A program made the translations under genes and the position numbers. A stretch of 64,000 nucleotides of DNA from Branchiostoma floridae (taxonomy: Eukaryota; Chordata; Leptocardii; Amphioxiformes; Branchiostomatidae), in contig NC_049988.1 in assembly GCF_000003815.2 (NCBI RefSeq), forward strand, positions 4,679,492 to 4,743,491, in the 5' to 3' direction. The notes beneath the pieces are model-generated. The model was not told where the DNA came from. It saw only the letters and a program-made list of their open reading frames with translations, and searched no databases. Position 1 is the stretch's first letter, and the number at the start of each line of letters is the position of its first letter. Of the stretch, positions 49,301-54,324 are shown one piece after another.

Positions 49301-49376
49301 GAAACATGGGTACATGGGATGCCAGACCCTCCCCACGGCCTACTGGTTATTGAAGTGGTTTGGGGCATCATCATAG
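15304..49376 (+). CDS. Secreted Cys-rich protein with a degenerate peptidase C13-like (clan CD) domain
   Basis: Five exons (15304-15757, 36246-36719, 47229-47401, 48688-48939, 49182-49376) join with phases 1, 1, 0, 0 into 515 aa. Residues 1-25 look like a signal peptide. Residues 26-257 are a basic, Cys-rich region I cannot assign; about 258-515 resemble the C13/legumain-like fold. A first strand AVIVGSG leads to a helix and YGF...ITTFYGSDG, then ETLVIYL at 341-347, LLWDKDGDG at 358-366 and [17 protein letters not shown] at 391-407. Active relatives have a His-Gly dyad after the second strand and Cys in a CYSGSF motif; here these are NSP (348-350) and Ser398, so it is probably not a protease. 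Introns of 20.5 and 10.5 kb are full of transposons. Exon joins are well supported; the fold is by motif recognition only. Confidence 0.75.
15919..17155. other. Intron 1 segment without recognisable content
   Basis: Ordinary non-coding sequence of the large first intron. Nothing resembling an exon, RNA gene or transposon end was seen. Confidence 0.4.
17160..17400. repeat. (CT)n microsatellite
   Basis: About 230 bp of interrupted CT repeats, the last third a nearly pure run. The Ser/Leu frames read from it are artefacts. Confidence 0.95.
17914..18491 (+). mobile_element. Internally deleted mariner element
   Basis: Perfect long TIRs start CGAGGGGCGTTCAAGAAGTA and end TACTTCTTGAACGCCCCTCG, each flanked by TA (17912-17913, 18492-18493). 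At 578 bp it is less than half of an autonomous mariner. The TIRs are nearly identical to each other, so the insertion is fairly young. Confidence 0.9.
18097..18396 (+). pseudogene. Mariner transposase collapsed to DNA-binding domain plus C-terminal stub
   Basis: A 99-codon frame starting [19 protein letters not shown]. Residues 1-73 match the N-terminal helix-turn-helix region of mariner transposases, including [18 protein letters not shown] and PRPGRPSSA. The catalytic DD(34)D core is absent. From residue 74 the text [20 protein letters not shown] resembles the extreme C terminus of mariner transposases, so an internal deletion joined the two ends without breaking the frame. It cannot catalyse transposition but may still bind TIRs. 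Confidence 0.7.
18500..19833. other. Intron 1 segment without recognisable content
   Basis: AT-rich non-coding sequence up to the assembly gap. A short direct repeat, CTGATATTTTGGAAATT, occurs twice near 18607-18650. No exon candidates. Confidence 0.4.
19834..20820. other. Assembly gap, 987 N
   Basis: Lies in intron 1 of the C13-like gene. The exon 1/exon 2 phases agree without it, but an additional phase-1 exon inside cannot be excluded. Confidence 0.98.
21055..21140. repeat. (GT)n microsatellite, interrupted
   Basis: GTGTGT-rich stretch with interruptions. Confidence 0.8.
21328..21390. repeat. Imperfect hairpin
   Basis: Arms AGTTTGCCGTGGAAGGAGTT and AACTCCTTTCACGGCAAACT are separated by a short loop. 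A related stretch (CCATGGAAAACTCCCTTTCC) follows at about 21415. Confidence 0.6.
21480..21511 (-). other. G-quadruplex-forming motif
   Basis: The minus strand reads five runs of three to seven Gs separated by single Ts, a pattern that forms very stable G-quadruplexes. It sits in the large intron. Confidence 0.75.
22340..22556. repeat. Dispersed repeat tail followed by (CA)n
   Basis: GTATCGTATAAGCTGCTAGGGG and CTTCTAGAGTTATGCTGTTC match the 9630-9840 repeat, then about 150 bp of CA repeats. Confidence 0.7.
22567..22770. repeat. Direct repeat pair, about 60 bp each
   Basis: GTTTCCATGACGACGACATG...TCTCGCGAGA at 22567-22626 recurs with few changes at 22709-22768. Both contain TCTCGCGAGA, a perfect palindrome known as a vertebrate promoter motif; no gene start is evident here. 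Confidence 0.6.
23232..23400. repeat. Compound (CT)n(CA)n microsatellite
   Basis: A CT run of about 35 bp followed by CA runs with CGCG interruption. Confidence 0.95.
23580..23910 (+). repeat. Decayed SINE body and dispersed repeat copy
   Basis: GTTGTGCCCTTGGGAAATGC and CACTTCACTCAGGTG (23663-23720) match the SINE at 1598. ATTGACCTTGACCTTCGTCT and GCTTCTTGAGTTATGCTG (23768-23848) match the dispersed repeat at 9630. Confidence 0.6.
24333..25382. mobile_element. Harbinger-like TIR element, TTA target duplication
   Basis: Left end GGCCACAGCAAGTAGATTTT, right end ACTTTATTTGGTGTGGCC, TTA on both sides (24330-24332 and 25383-25385). About 1050 bp, roughly twice the size of its relatives at 40052 and 41334; a 99-bp MITE at 25249-25347 accounts for part of the excess. 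Confidence 0.7.
25249..25347. mobile_element. 99-bp MITE with diverged 9-bp target duplication
   Basis: Ends TAGTCTG and CAGACTA. The flanks GCTGATGTT (25240-25248) and GTTGATGTC (25348-25356) agree at seven of nine positions. The interior (ATAGCAGCCCGCCAAAC) matches 58576-58730. Same family as 9336-9442. Confidence 0.65.
25563..25772. mobile_element. CGCGGTGG-type MITE, copy 3 (reverse orientation)
   Basis: Starts TACTGTAAATGCAGTTAAGT, ends GCATTTACAGTA. Same CGCGGTGG/CCACCGCG blocks, opposite orientation to copies 1, 2 and 4. Confidence 0.8.
25990..26960. other. Intron segment with little content
   Basis: A GAGTTATGCAGAC fragment at 26018 and a T-arm-like CTCGGTTTGAATCCGAG at 26774 (a probable SINE scrap). 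No exons seen. Confidence 0.4.
27120..27400. repeat. 33-bp tandem repeat
   Basis: TCGTAGGTTGTCGTACGATT-type units start about every 33 bp (27151, 27184, 27217, 27250, then a 32-bp step, then 33 again), about eight or nine copies. Because 33 is a multiple of three, long frames stay open on both strands, giving an 11-residue RRLSYDS-type repeat on plus; the 32-bp unit breaks that frame, so coding is unlikely. Confidence 0.85.
27880..28265. repeat. Pyrimidine-rich tract ending in (CT)n
   Basis: TTTCTT-rich sequence grading into CTCTCTCT at 28200-28262. Confidence 0.8.
28551..28783. mobile_element. Long-TIR MITE with TAA target duplication
   Basis: TIRs of about 65 bp start CAGGTTGTTTCGCAACAATG and end CATTGTTCCGAAACAACCTG. 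TAA flanks both sides (28548-28550, 28784-28786). The left arm carries five GTTTCGCAACA/GTTCGCAACA-type repeats. The 3-bp target fits PIF/Harbinger. Confidence 0.75.
28790..29700. other. Intron segment without recognisable content
   Basis: No exon, RNA or transposon end recognised. Confidence 0.35.
29702..30045. repeat. (CA)n-rich microsatellite array
   Basis: CACACA runs with CAGA and CGCG interruptions. Confidence 0.95.
30283..31078. repeat. Minisatellite with 26-, 28- and 33-bp unit variants
   Basis: About 29 copies of CTGTCGCCTGTACTTTTTCT plus GGGTAT. Units with GGGTATAT are 28 bp and those containing TACTAATTTAATTTTC are about 33 bp; the variants recur in the same order in several places, showing block duplication. 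The open frames on both strands are repeat artefacts. Confidence 0.9.
31145..31270. mobile_element. TIR element fragment, family of 7902 and 37932
   Basis: GGCCATGTTGATTTGATTAT followed by GGATGACATC and GATGCGAGCGTGCGAATAAA, as at 7902 and 37932. No matching right end was found nearby. Confidence 0.55.
31280..33150. other. Intron segment without recognisable content
   Basis: Mostly AT-rich. A 20-bp near-duplicate ACACTGATACACGGTGT occurs twice at 32831-32872. No exon candidates. Confidence 0.35.
33151..33690. mobile_element. GC-rich TIR element remnants, two direct copies
   Basis: GGCTGTGTACCTACTACCTG...CACATTTCCAAGCCGAGG (33155) recurs at 33487 with CACATTTCCAAACCGGGG and GGCAGCTTTTGGGAAC in both. 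A right-end partner GTTTGGAAATGTGACGTTAG lies at 33667. The same ends delimit the element at 62688-62894. Confidence 0.55.
33340..33425. repeat. Palindromic repeat with CTCGCGAGAG core, copy 1
   Basis: ACCTAGCTCTCGCGAGAGTT then GCGAGAACTAGGTC forms a hairpin; the flanking text CTCCAAATTTTC and CACGGAGTGACCTAG is shared with 50655-50730. Confidence 0.6.
33999..34065 (+). CDS. Possible signal-peptide exon inside intron 1
   Basis: ATG at 33999 opens [20 protein letters not shown], a textbook signal peptide (Lys2, long hydrophobic core), followed by NN and a GTAAAA donor at 34066 after the first base of a codon. Exon 2 of the C13-like gene at 36246 has an acceptor of the same phase, so this could be an alternative first exon producing a shorter secreted form. 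It could equally be a chance frame or belong to another gene. Confidence 0.35.
34615..34760. repeat. Fragments of the dispersed repeat and of the hAT-like MITE
   Basis: AAGCATAACTCAAGAAGTTG is the reverse of the GAGTTATGCTG core; GGTGGGTGCCAGTACAGAAA and AGGTCCAGGTCCGG match the left part of the 51297 element. Confidence 0.55.
35327..35640. mobile_element. TIR element rich in ACGTA motifs, 314 bp
   Basis: Ends GGGCACAACCCGCCGTACGT and ACGTACGGCGGGTGCCC. The interior repeats CGTACGT and CCACGT-type motifs many times on both strands. No target duplication could be fixed. Confidence 0.65.
35649..35882. mobile_element. TIR element, 234 bp
   Basis: Ends AAGGTGGTATCTCACT and AGTGAGATACCACCTT. It abuts the ACGTA-rich element. 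Its interior (GCGTCACTGCGGGGTTCG, AGATAAAGAACGA) is also found, rearranged, at 13120-13280, so a second decayed copy precedes the 153-bp minisatellite. Confidence 0.65.
36246..36719 (+). CDS. C13-like gene exon 2 (Cys-rich region and start of C13-like fold)
   Basis: Acceptor TTTTTTTTCAACAG ends at 36245 and donor GTAAGT begins at 36720. In phase with exon 1 it reads [14 protein letters not shown]..., residues 152-309. Thirteen cysteines precede the AVIVGSG strand at 260-266. Frames commonly called from internal ATGs here are wrong; the correct frame uses the phase-1 junction. Confidence 0.8.
37263..37346. repeat. (CT)n microsatellite
   Basis: Nearly pure CT run of about 80 bp. Confidence 0.95.
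37720..37931 (+). other. GC-rich candidate exon ending at a transposon edge
   Basis: A locally GC-rich block with two open frames. One starts ATG 37720, [16 protein letters not shown]..., signal-like, and becomes very basic before TAG at 37930. The other, after a good acceptor (CTACTAATTGCAG, 37753), reads [18 protein letters not shown]... with nine cysteines and a stop provided by the element starting at 37932. I cannot assign either. It is not needed between exons 2 and 3 of the C13-like gene, whose phases already agree. Confidence 0.3.
37932..38269. mobile_element. Harbinger-like MITE with TTA target duplication, 338 bp
   Basis: Ends GGCCATGTTGATTTCATTAT and AAATCAAATCAGCATGGCC; TTA on both sides (37929-37931 and 38270-38272). 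Same family as 7902-8449. Confidence 0.75.
38273..39843. other. Intron 2 segment, little content
   Basis: Two diverged copies of a TTGTTTGTTTGTTTG block with CTTGTTACATTCGCCATATC beside it (39230 and 39388) suggest a local duplication. No exons seen. Confidence 0.45.
39844..40571. repeat. 123-bp tandem duplication: one copy empty, one with a MITE insertion
   Basis: Copy 1 is 39844-39966. Copy 2 begins at 39967, is interrupted after AAACTTA at 40051, and resumes with TTAGATCG at 40529 to about 40571. Copy 1 reads AAACTTAGATCG without interruption. Confidence 0.9.
40052..40528. mobile_element. Harbinger-like MITE with proven TTA target duplication, 477 bp
   Basis: Ends GGCCACAGCAAGTAAATTTT and AAATTTACTTGCTGTGGCC. 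TTA at 40049-40051 and 40529-40531; the neighbouring empty copy has a single TTA. No transposase. Confidence 0.9.
41112..41326. mobile_element. TIR MITE with ends TGCCCCTTTTCCACTAG, TA target
   Basis: Left TTATGCCCCTTTTCCACTAG, right CTAGTGGAAAGGGGGCATAA, followed inward by GACGGCGCTCTCGC and GAGAGCGCAGCGCGATCGCC. A diverged copy is at 63232-63468. Confidence 0.7.
41334..41873. mobile_element. Harbinger-like MITE, 540 bp
   Basis: Ends GGCCACAGCAAGTAAATTTT and AAATTTATTTGCTGTGGCC, nearly identical to 40052-40528. The flanks AAG and TAG are not a clear duplication. Confidence 0.75.
41880..42920. other. Intron 2 segment without recognisable content
   Basis: A 50-bp direct repeat, TTTATA(T/G)ACTTCAGGGAAGCATA, occurs at 42675 and 42711. 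No exons recognised. Confidence 0.4.
42924..43134. mobile_element. CGCGGTGG-type MITE, copy 4 (intact)
   Basis: Starts TACTGTAAATGCAGAAACTT, ends ATGTATTTACAGTA. This uninterrupted copy supplies the ancestral sequence across the insertion in copy 2. Confidence 0.85.
44149..44650. repeat. Two adjacent local tandem duplications
   Basis: CCGCAGTATTTGTAGAGTAA occurs at 44150 and 44320 (about 170-bp unit). GTTTACCAAGACGACT-type units with TTTTCTTTCTTT occur at 44485 and 44583 (about 100-bp unit). Confidence 0.75.
45000..45259. repeat. Inverted repeat with TGCGCCTGCGC arms
   Basis: Left arm ACGTCACCGGAACGTACTGC (45009) and right arm GCAGTACGTTCCGGTGACGT (45226) are exact complements and extend through GCGCCTGCGC on both sides. 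A probable MITE; TGCGCAGGCGCA resembles NRF1 sites. Confidence 0.65.
45270..46085. other. Intron 2 segment without recognisable content
   Basis: AT-rich, no exon or transposon ends recognised. Confidence 0.35.
46090..46229. mobile_element. MITE with ends TAGCCTGGGTACCA, 140 bp
   Basis: Ends TAGCCTGGGTACCATCCAAT and TGGTGCCCAGGCTA, with CGGTAGAAAT blocks in both arms. No clear target duplication. The outer seven bases equal those of the 9336 family but the interior differs. Confidence 0.65.
47229..47401 (+). CDS. C13-like gene exon 3 (position of the lost His-Gly)
   Basis: Acceptor TTATTTTCGCAG ends at 47228, donor GTACGA begins at 47402. Encodes residues 310-367, completing a split Leu codon. 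Contains the strand ETLVIYL followed by [20 protein letters not shown], where active C13-like enzymes have a His-Gly. Confidence 0.8.
48339..48563. mobile_element. TIR MITE in intron 3, 225 bp
   Basis: Outer arms AAACGGACATTTATTTCGGA and AAAGAAATCTCCGTTT-like; inner arms GACATCCATCACTCT and AGAGTGATGGATGTC around CACTAGAATGAACTGGCAGA and its complement. Non-coding. Confidence 0.65.
48688..48939 (+). CDS. C13-like gene exon 4 (position of the lost catalytic Cys)
   Basis: Acceptor TATATTTCAG ends at 48687, donor GTAATA begins at 48940; 84 codons, phase 0 on both sides. Encodes a helix, then [17 protein letters not shown], a close match to the QCYSGSFI active-site strand of C13-like peptidases but with Ser for Cys, then [15 protein letters not shown], the usual next strand. 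Confidence 0.8.
49182..49376 (+). CDS. C13-like gene exon 5 (C terminus)
   Basis: Acceptor TTTCTTTTTGCAG ends at 49181; stop TAG at 49374. Encodes 64 residues beginning [15 protein letters not shown] and ending LLKWFGASS, with two cysteines and no membrane anchor. No AATAAA was found close downstream. Confidence 0.75.
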   Translation, partial: FSRYWISSQVDMAEGAPGVANTTIFGAPCDVIPPYTDHELKHGYMGCQTLPTAYWLLKWFGASS

Positions 49377-50590
49377 GTCAAAATACGAAACACACACATA
49401 AGTAGCCCAGAGATATTTTGTATATTTAACGTGGATACTGCCATTAGTAAAAACCATTCTATACTTGTATTTTGTCTTTATCTGTAAAGCATTCGGTGCC
49501 TTGCCTATCTTTACTTGTTCACCCCCCACCCCCATTTCCAATTTTTATCGATATTAGCACACACTATTTCTTCTGTTTGTTATGTGGTATGTGGGGGAAC
49601 TATTCCAAAGACACCTTGTAATGAAATTTAATCATGGTCTTGAAGTTGTTATGTCTACTCTTGCTTGTACAGGGTCTCGCGAGGCATGGCGAGAAATGGT
49701 GATGTTTTGATCATGACCCAAGCTTTACTAAAAAACGCGTATATAATGGTAACACTCTGATACGGCTAATCATGTACAGATACGTAGTTCTATGCTTTTA
49801 GATAATTCTATAACATGGGGTGATTTCCTGAAGTACTGTACATGACTACATCTGTTATATTCTCTATCTATAGTTATTATCTTTCCTATTTCTTATAAAC
49901 CGCAACACGAGATAGCGCATACGGTCTACACATCAATCATATTACAGCAAATACAGCATTCTTACCAACGCTGATATAAAATGCAAAATTTTAGCCGTTC
50001 TTTGTCCATGCGTTCTCAGGACGAATGACCCACTATTTACAACACGTTGCCTTATGGACACGTGATTGTAGGTATGGGTCAAAGGTCCCTTGAAGTTGGT
50101 ACCGCCCTTTTCCCAGCAGACTCATAATGCCACGTATATCAAGTACTTGGTTAGTTACTATAAAGCGTGCAGTAAAGATGGCACGAATGCCAAATTTACC
50201 ATGAATTCATTCACTAAATGCATAGCTTTCAAGCAAATACACGCATGTTCAATTTCATTTATGTTGCAAGTTAAAGTCAAAACATGTTGTTTTGATTATA
50301 CAAATGGCATTTAGTAACGTGCTAACTATGTAATTACGTTCTAATCGGTATTGTTGTGTTCTTTTTATGCTAACATGCTCAGATCACTGCCAAACGATAC
50401 TTTCGCCGTTTTATTTACCATCATTAGATAAAGAAAGATGCATGCTTATAGTGGTTAACTTTCGTTTTCTGGCAACAAGTTCAGAAAGTGTGATTTTCGA
50501 TCGATGACTCAACTATAAGTATTAAATATTAATAATATAAAGCATTAAAGCAAGCTTTTACTTTCGTTGAAGAGATTCATTAGTCAGGTA
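49377..50590. other. Downstream flank of the C13-like gene
   Basis: AT-rich sequence that should contain its 3' UTR; no clear AATAAA near the stop. No other gene seen. Confidence 0.4.
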
Positions 50591-50597
50591 TGTGCAC

Positions 50598-50730
50598 AGT
50601 TAATGGAATTTTCATCAAGCAGTGACTACTTTTTAAAGGTAAACACACGTTCCTCCAAATTTTCAGTCCATCTTGTTCACGGAGTGACCTAGTTCTCGCG
50701 AGAGTTGCGAGAACTACGTCGAGACTTGCT
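50598..50730. repeat. Palindromic repeat with CTCGCGAGAG core, copy 2
   Basis: TAGTTCTCGCGAGAGTTGCG then AGAACTA; flanks match 33340-33425 closely. Confidence 0.6.
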
Positions 50731-51296
50731 TTTACTTGTTTATAAACAGTGCATAATTGCTGTATAGAAATCCTATGTTTATCTCAATTTTGTCAACAAC
50801 AGATGGCGTACTTGCATACATTCTTACTTTGGTCCCTCAAATCACGTATATACAAGAAATCAATTGTCATATTCTAATTCCACATTTTTCCAAAATAAGA
50901 TTATTATGATTGCGGCAATAATGGAAAAGTACATATACAAGCTTAAACATAGTATCCTGATTGATCATACATGAAAGAAAATCATAACTATGATTTAAAT
51001 AATTCAAAATTTGCTTCTTTTGTTCAGGATGTAACTGTACAGTTTTGTCTTAAATGTATCGTTGTACATTCTTAAGTTATATAGGTGCGGTAAGGTCTCT
51101 TTAGACGTGACCTATATTGTACCGTTAAAGGGTATTTGATGTTCAATGCTGTATATATGCGATCCCAAGTGTAGATAGACGTCGTTGTGGATTTTATATG
51201 TCTCTTGCACCAAATAAATAAATTATATTGTACTCTGTATGTGTCTCCATGCTTTCTTTTATGCGTCCAGAGATTATGTCAGAGATTGTATGCTGA

Positions 51297-51729
51297 TAGG
51301 GGTGGGTACCGGTACAGAAAATTCAGGTCCAGGTCCGGTTCAGGTCCAGATGATCAGGTCCAGGTCTGGACCTGAACCTGGACCTGATTCAGTGTGACTC
51401 ATACCAATGGTCCATTTCACTACAAAGAAATCTGTTTGGTGGAGTATTAGACTTACACTGGCGTTTTAAAACCCTACAACGCTACCTGCACCTGTACGAT
51501 TGGCTTTAAAACTTGGTAGAAATTACTATAAACTCTACTCTACTTCACTCTTGTTATTTTCTTCCACCTGCAAGCGCCAAAACGTGTGAATGCCTGTTAA
51601 AATAATCTGTTAATGTTCTAATCGATCCAACATCCGGTCCACCTAATTTTTTCAGGTCCGGTTTTTCTGGACCGGTCCAATAAGAAAAACCGGTTTTGTA
51701 CCGGTACGCTGTACCGATACCCAGCCCTA
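51297..51729. mobile_element. hAT-like MITE with perfect 8-bp target duplication
   Basis: Ends TAGGGGTGGGTACCGGTA and TACCGATACCCAGCCCTA; TATGCTGA flanks both sides (51289-51296, 51730-51737). 8-bp duplication and TAGGG ends define hAT. Confidence 0.85.
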
Positions 51730-52018
51730 TATGCTGATAATATGGCTTTTGGGCAGCATGCAGCAAAATGCTAGCCTGGCTACCACCCCGGAAAGTAGTT
51801 CGCTCTGACATCATACACTATATACAGTCGCTTCTCTGCTGTTCTGTCTGGGGTCCTTGGCCATCTTAACGTCAGGAATCGTCCAAATTTTGGACGAGGG
51901 CGCTGATTGCTCTCTACTCTTCTTCTCCTTCCTGTCCTTGTCATCCTGTCGGACGATCAGTTCACTGACAGGTGGACTCGGCGATGTGCAACCAGACCCG
52001 CTGTCTCTACTCTACACA

Positions 52019-52150
52019 TGAGCGAATTAAGAAATGGGTTCAAGCGATCATTCGAACAGGCGTTCCAACATCCGAAAGCCCTTCGTCTGCTTGCAGGAGG
52101 GCCTGTTGGCATCTAATTAGCGCTCTAGAACCTATTTCTTAATTCGCTCA
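52019..52150. mobile_element. Small TIR element, 132 bp
   Basis: Arms TGAGCGAATTAAGAAATGGG and TATTTCTTAATTCGCTCA. The interior is unrelated to other elements here. Confidence 0.65.
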
Positions 52151-52555
52151 TTAACTGACGTTTGCACCAAACGGTTTGAGTGTGCAGGTCTCCATACTGG
52201 TAGCAGAAGCGAACGTAGGAGCGAATTACTACCCGGACGGTACCCAGGCGACCAAAATGCACAGTCGAATAAATAACATCACTGTTCAAAGTTGATAATA
52301 CAATTCAATACAATACTAACGATGTAGTTCTAACATAAGCTATGTACATCAATGTATACAAATCGAAGTACAATGCGTCTTAACTATAGACTACAACCTA
52401 CAATATGAAAAGATGACGATGATATAAAGCATTTTAAATTTCAACGGAATACACTGTTTGTAGAAATATCAATTAACGTTATAGATCATTACTAGGCGTA
52501 TACAATACAGATGTATAACGAGCTAACAAAGTAACAAAGTAAAAAATCAAGCGTT

Positions 52556-52904
52556 GTTTGACAACATGGATGACATCCATGTGAACATTAAAACGGGTGC
52601 GAGTGTGCGAATATACAAGTTAATTTGCAAAAAAATGTTGCTTTTATTAATATAAAAGTGTATGGAATACTGGTGAACAATATCAGAGTCAGTATTTTAA
52701 ATTTCACATTTTCTTCTTTGGTTTTGGGGCTCTTTGGCATTCTACAACACTAGCCGTTGTTTCGATATTATTTTTCACCTTTGTATACATTTTTTTTTCG
52801 TTTTGCAACTGATTGCTGCAATCTACAGCATGTTGGAAAACCAAACTTTGTTAAACGGCCGAAAATTGATGCCCGATCCATATAAAACTCCAAATCAACA
52901 GGGC
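52556..52904. mobile_element. Degraded TIR element, family of 37932
   Basis: TTGACAACATGGATGACATC with GGGTGCGAGTGTGCGAATA at the left and CCATATAAAACTCCAAATCA at the right. Confidence 0.5.
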
Positions 52905-53683
52905 CTAAGTATACAGTATGAGCATAGCTAACATATGGGCCGGGTCAGTTTAACTTGCGGTAGGGTTTGCATTGTAACACAGTATTGTATTTGCCGGCCT
53001 TTGTATGTTCAACTCTTCAGACCAAAGTCCACTGTAGCCGCGCATCACCTTTTTTCTGCAAGCCTTTGCCTTCGTACCTGCCTAAAATGGTAGGTCACTT
53101 GTTATATCGTCTCTGTAGCTGTAGTAGTAGTAGTAATTCCAGTGGAGAATTTCATAGACTTGCGCCTTAGTTTATGTGTGCCGCCTCAAAAAATGGTAAC
53201 ATGTGGTGGGCGTACGTATACTCTCTGGCTGCCCGCACTATACAGGTGGTCACTTAAATCTAACATATTAGGAATATTTTTCACAGACATAAGACCTTGT
53301 AAAGCTATGTTTTATCACATGTAACTGCTGCCTTGATTTCAAAATATTTCAGACTAAGGCTTTAGTCTTTGTGAACCGAACTGACTACCGCTACATAGTT
53401 TTTGAGAAAGCATAGAGTATGCAAAAGAAGGGAACATACGGTACATAGATGCCCCCCTCCCCCTCCATAGTAAATACTCTGTAACATTGAAGGGCACTTA
53501 GAAGTATTTGACAAAGTTAGAATTGAATTTACGTTGGCTTAGTCTAAAATGCAAGCAATGAAGGTTTATAGATGGATCTGGATTCAGCAGCATTGTGTCA
53601 TGGTCATTTTGGCTGTAGAATTAACATACTAATATGTCAGGCTTGTAACTGATTGTTTTGGTGAGAGTCCGTGAGACCTTCCA

Positions 53684-53902
53684 TGTACTCTCCAAGCAGA
53701 GGTTAGGCTCCGGCTGTTTTTTAACGTTTTTTTTAGCGTTTTTATCGGGATTTCTATTTTTTATTTTGCTGTGTCGAAACCTAACTGGTTTGGCTGGCGT
53801 ACTTCAAGAATAATGACAAAATAGAAAGCCCGATAAAAAAAAAAACTTGGAAAAAAAACTCGAAAAAACAGTCGGAGTCTAACCTCTGCTTGGAGAGTAC
53901 CT
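53684..53902. mobile_element. Long-TIR MITE, about 219 bp
   Basis: Left GTACTCTCCAAGCAGAGGTT, right AACCTCTGCTTGGAGAGTAC. Inner arms also pair (CTATTTT...AAAATAG, CGGGATTT...). A stray end of the same family (CTCCAAGCAGAGGTT) lies at 9558. Located 300 bp upstream of the first LRR-Ig gene. Confidence 0.8.
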
Positions 53903-54195
53903 CCATGACCCAAATACCAATGTGGAAATTTTCCCTTCAAACTGTAGTTTATTATTTTCTAGACCAATCCTCGTTAAGTGCAATAACACAACTACTTTAT
54001 GCCAAACAATAAATTCTAACTGCGTATCTACTTTCAACTTGTATTTTAATCTAAGTTAATCTAATTATTCTAACGTGTTAGTAATTTTGTCGTGCCTTAC
54101 CGATTGTGATATTATCACACCAATTCAGCCGTGAGACTGCAATTGCAAACAGTATAACATGTTGACAAGTTAACAAATAAACCATTATGTTCTAG

Positions 54196-54324
54196 ATGAA
54201 GGCTTGTGTGACTATCCTGCTGTGTATAGTTGTCGGCACATCTGCCCGGTACCCATGCCCACCCGAGTGTGAGTGTGGCGAGCTCGGACCCCATGGAATC
54301 GCCTGTGGTGGAGAGGACATGACG
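54196..54324 (+). CDS. LRR-Ig A exon 1 (signal peptide, LRRNT)
   Basis: 43 codons ending GGEDMT, donor GTACGT at 54325. The bases TTCTAG before the ATG could also be an acceptor for an upstream 5' UTR exon. Confidence 0.85.

Noticed and set aside
51907-52116. A small secreted protein starting with a Leu-rich segment
   Set aside because: Half of the frame lies inside the TIR element at 52019-52150 and the rest is CT-rich.
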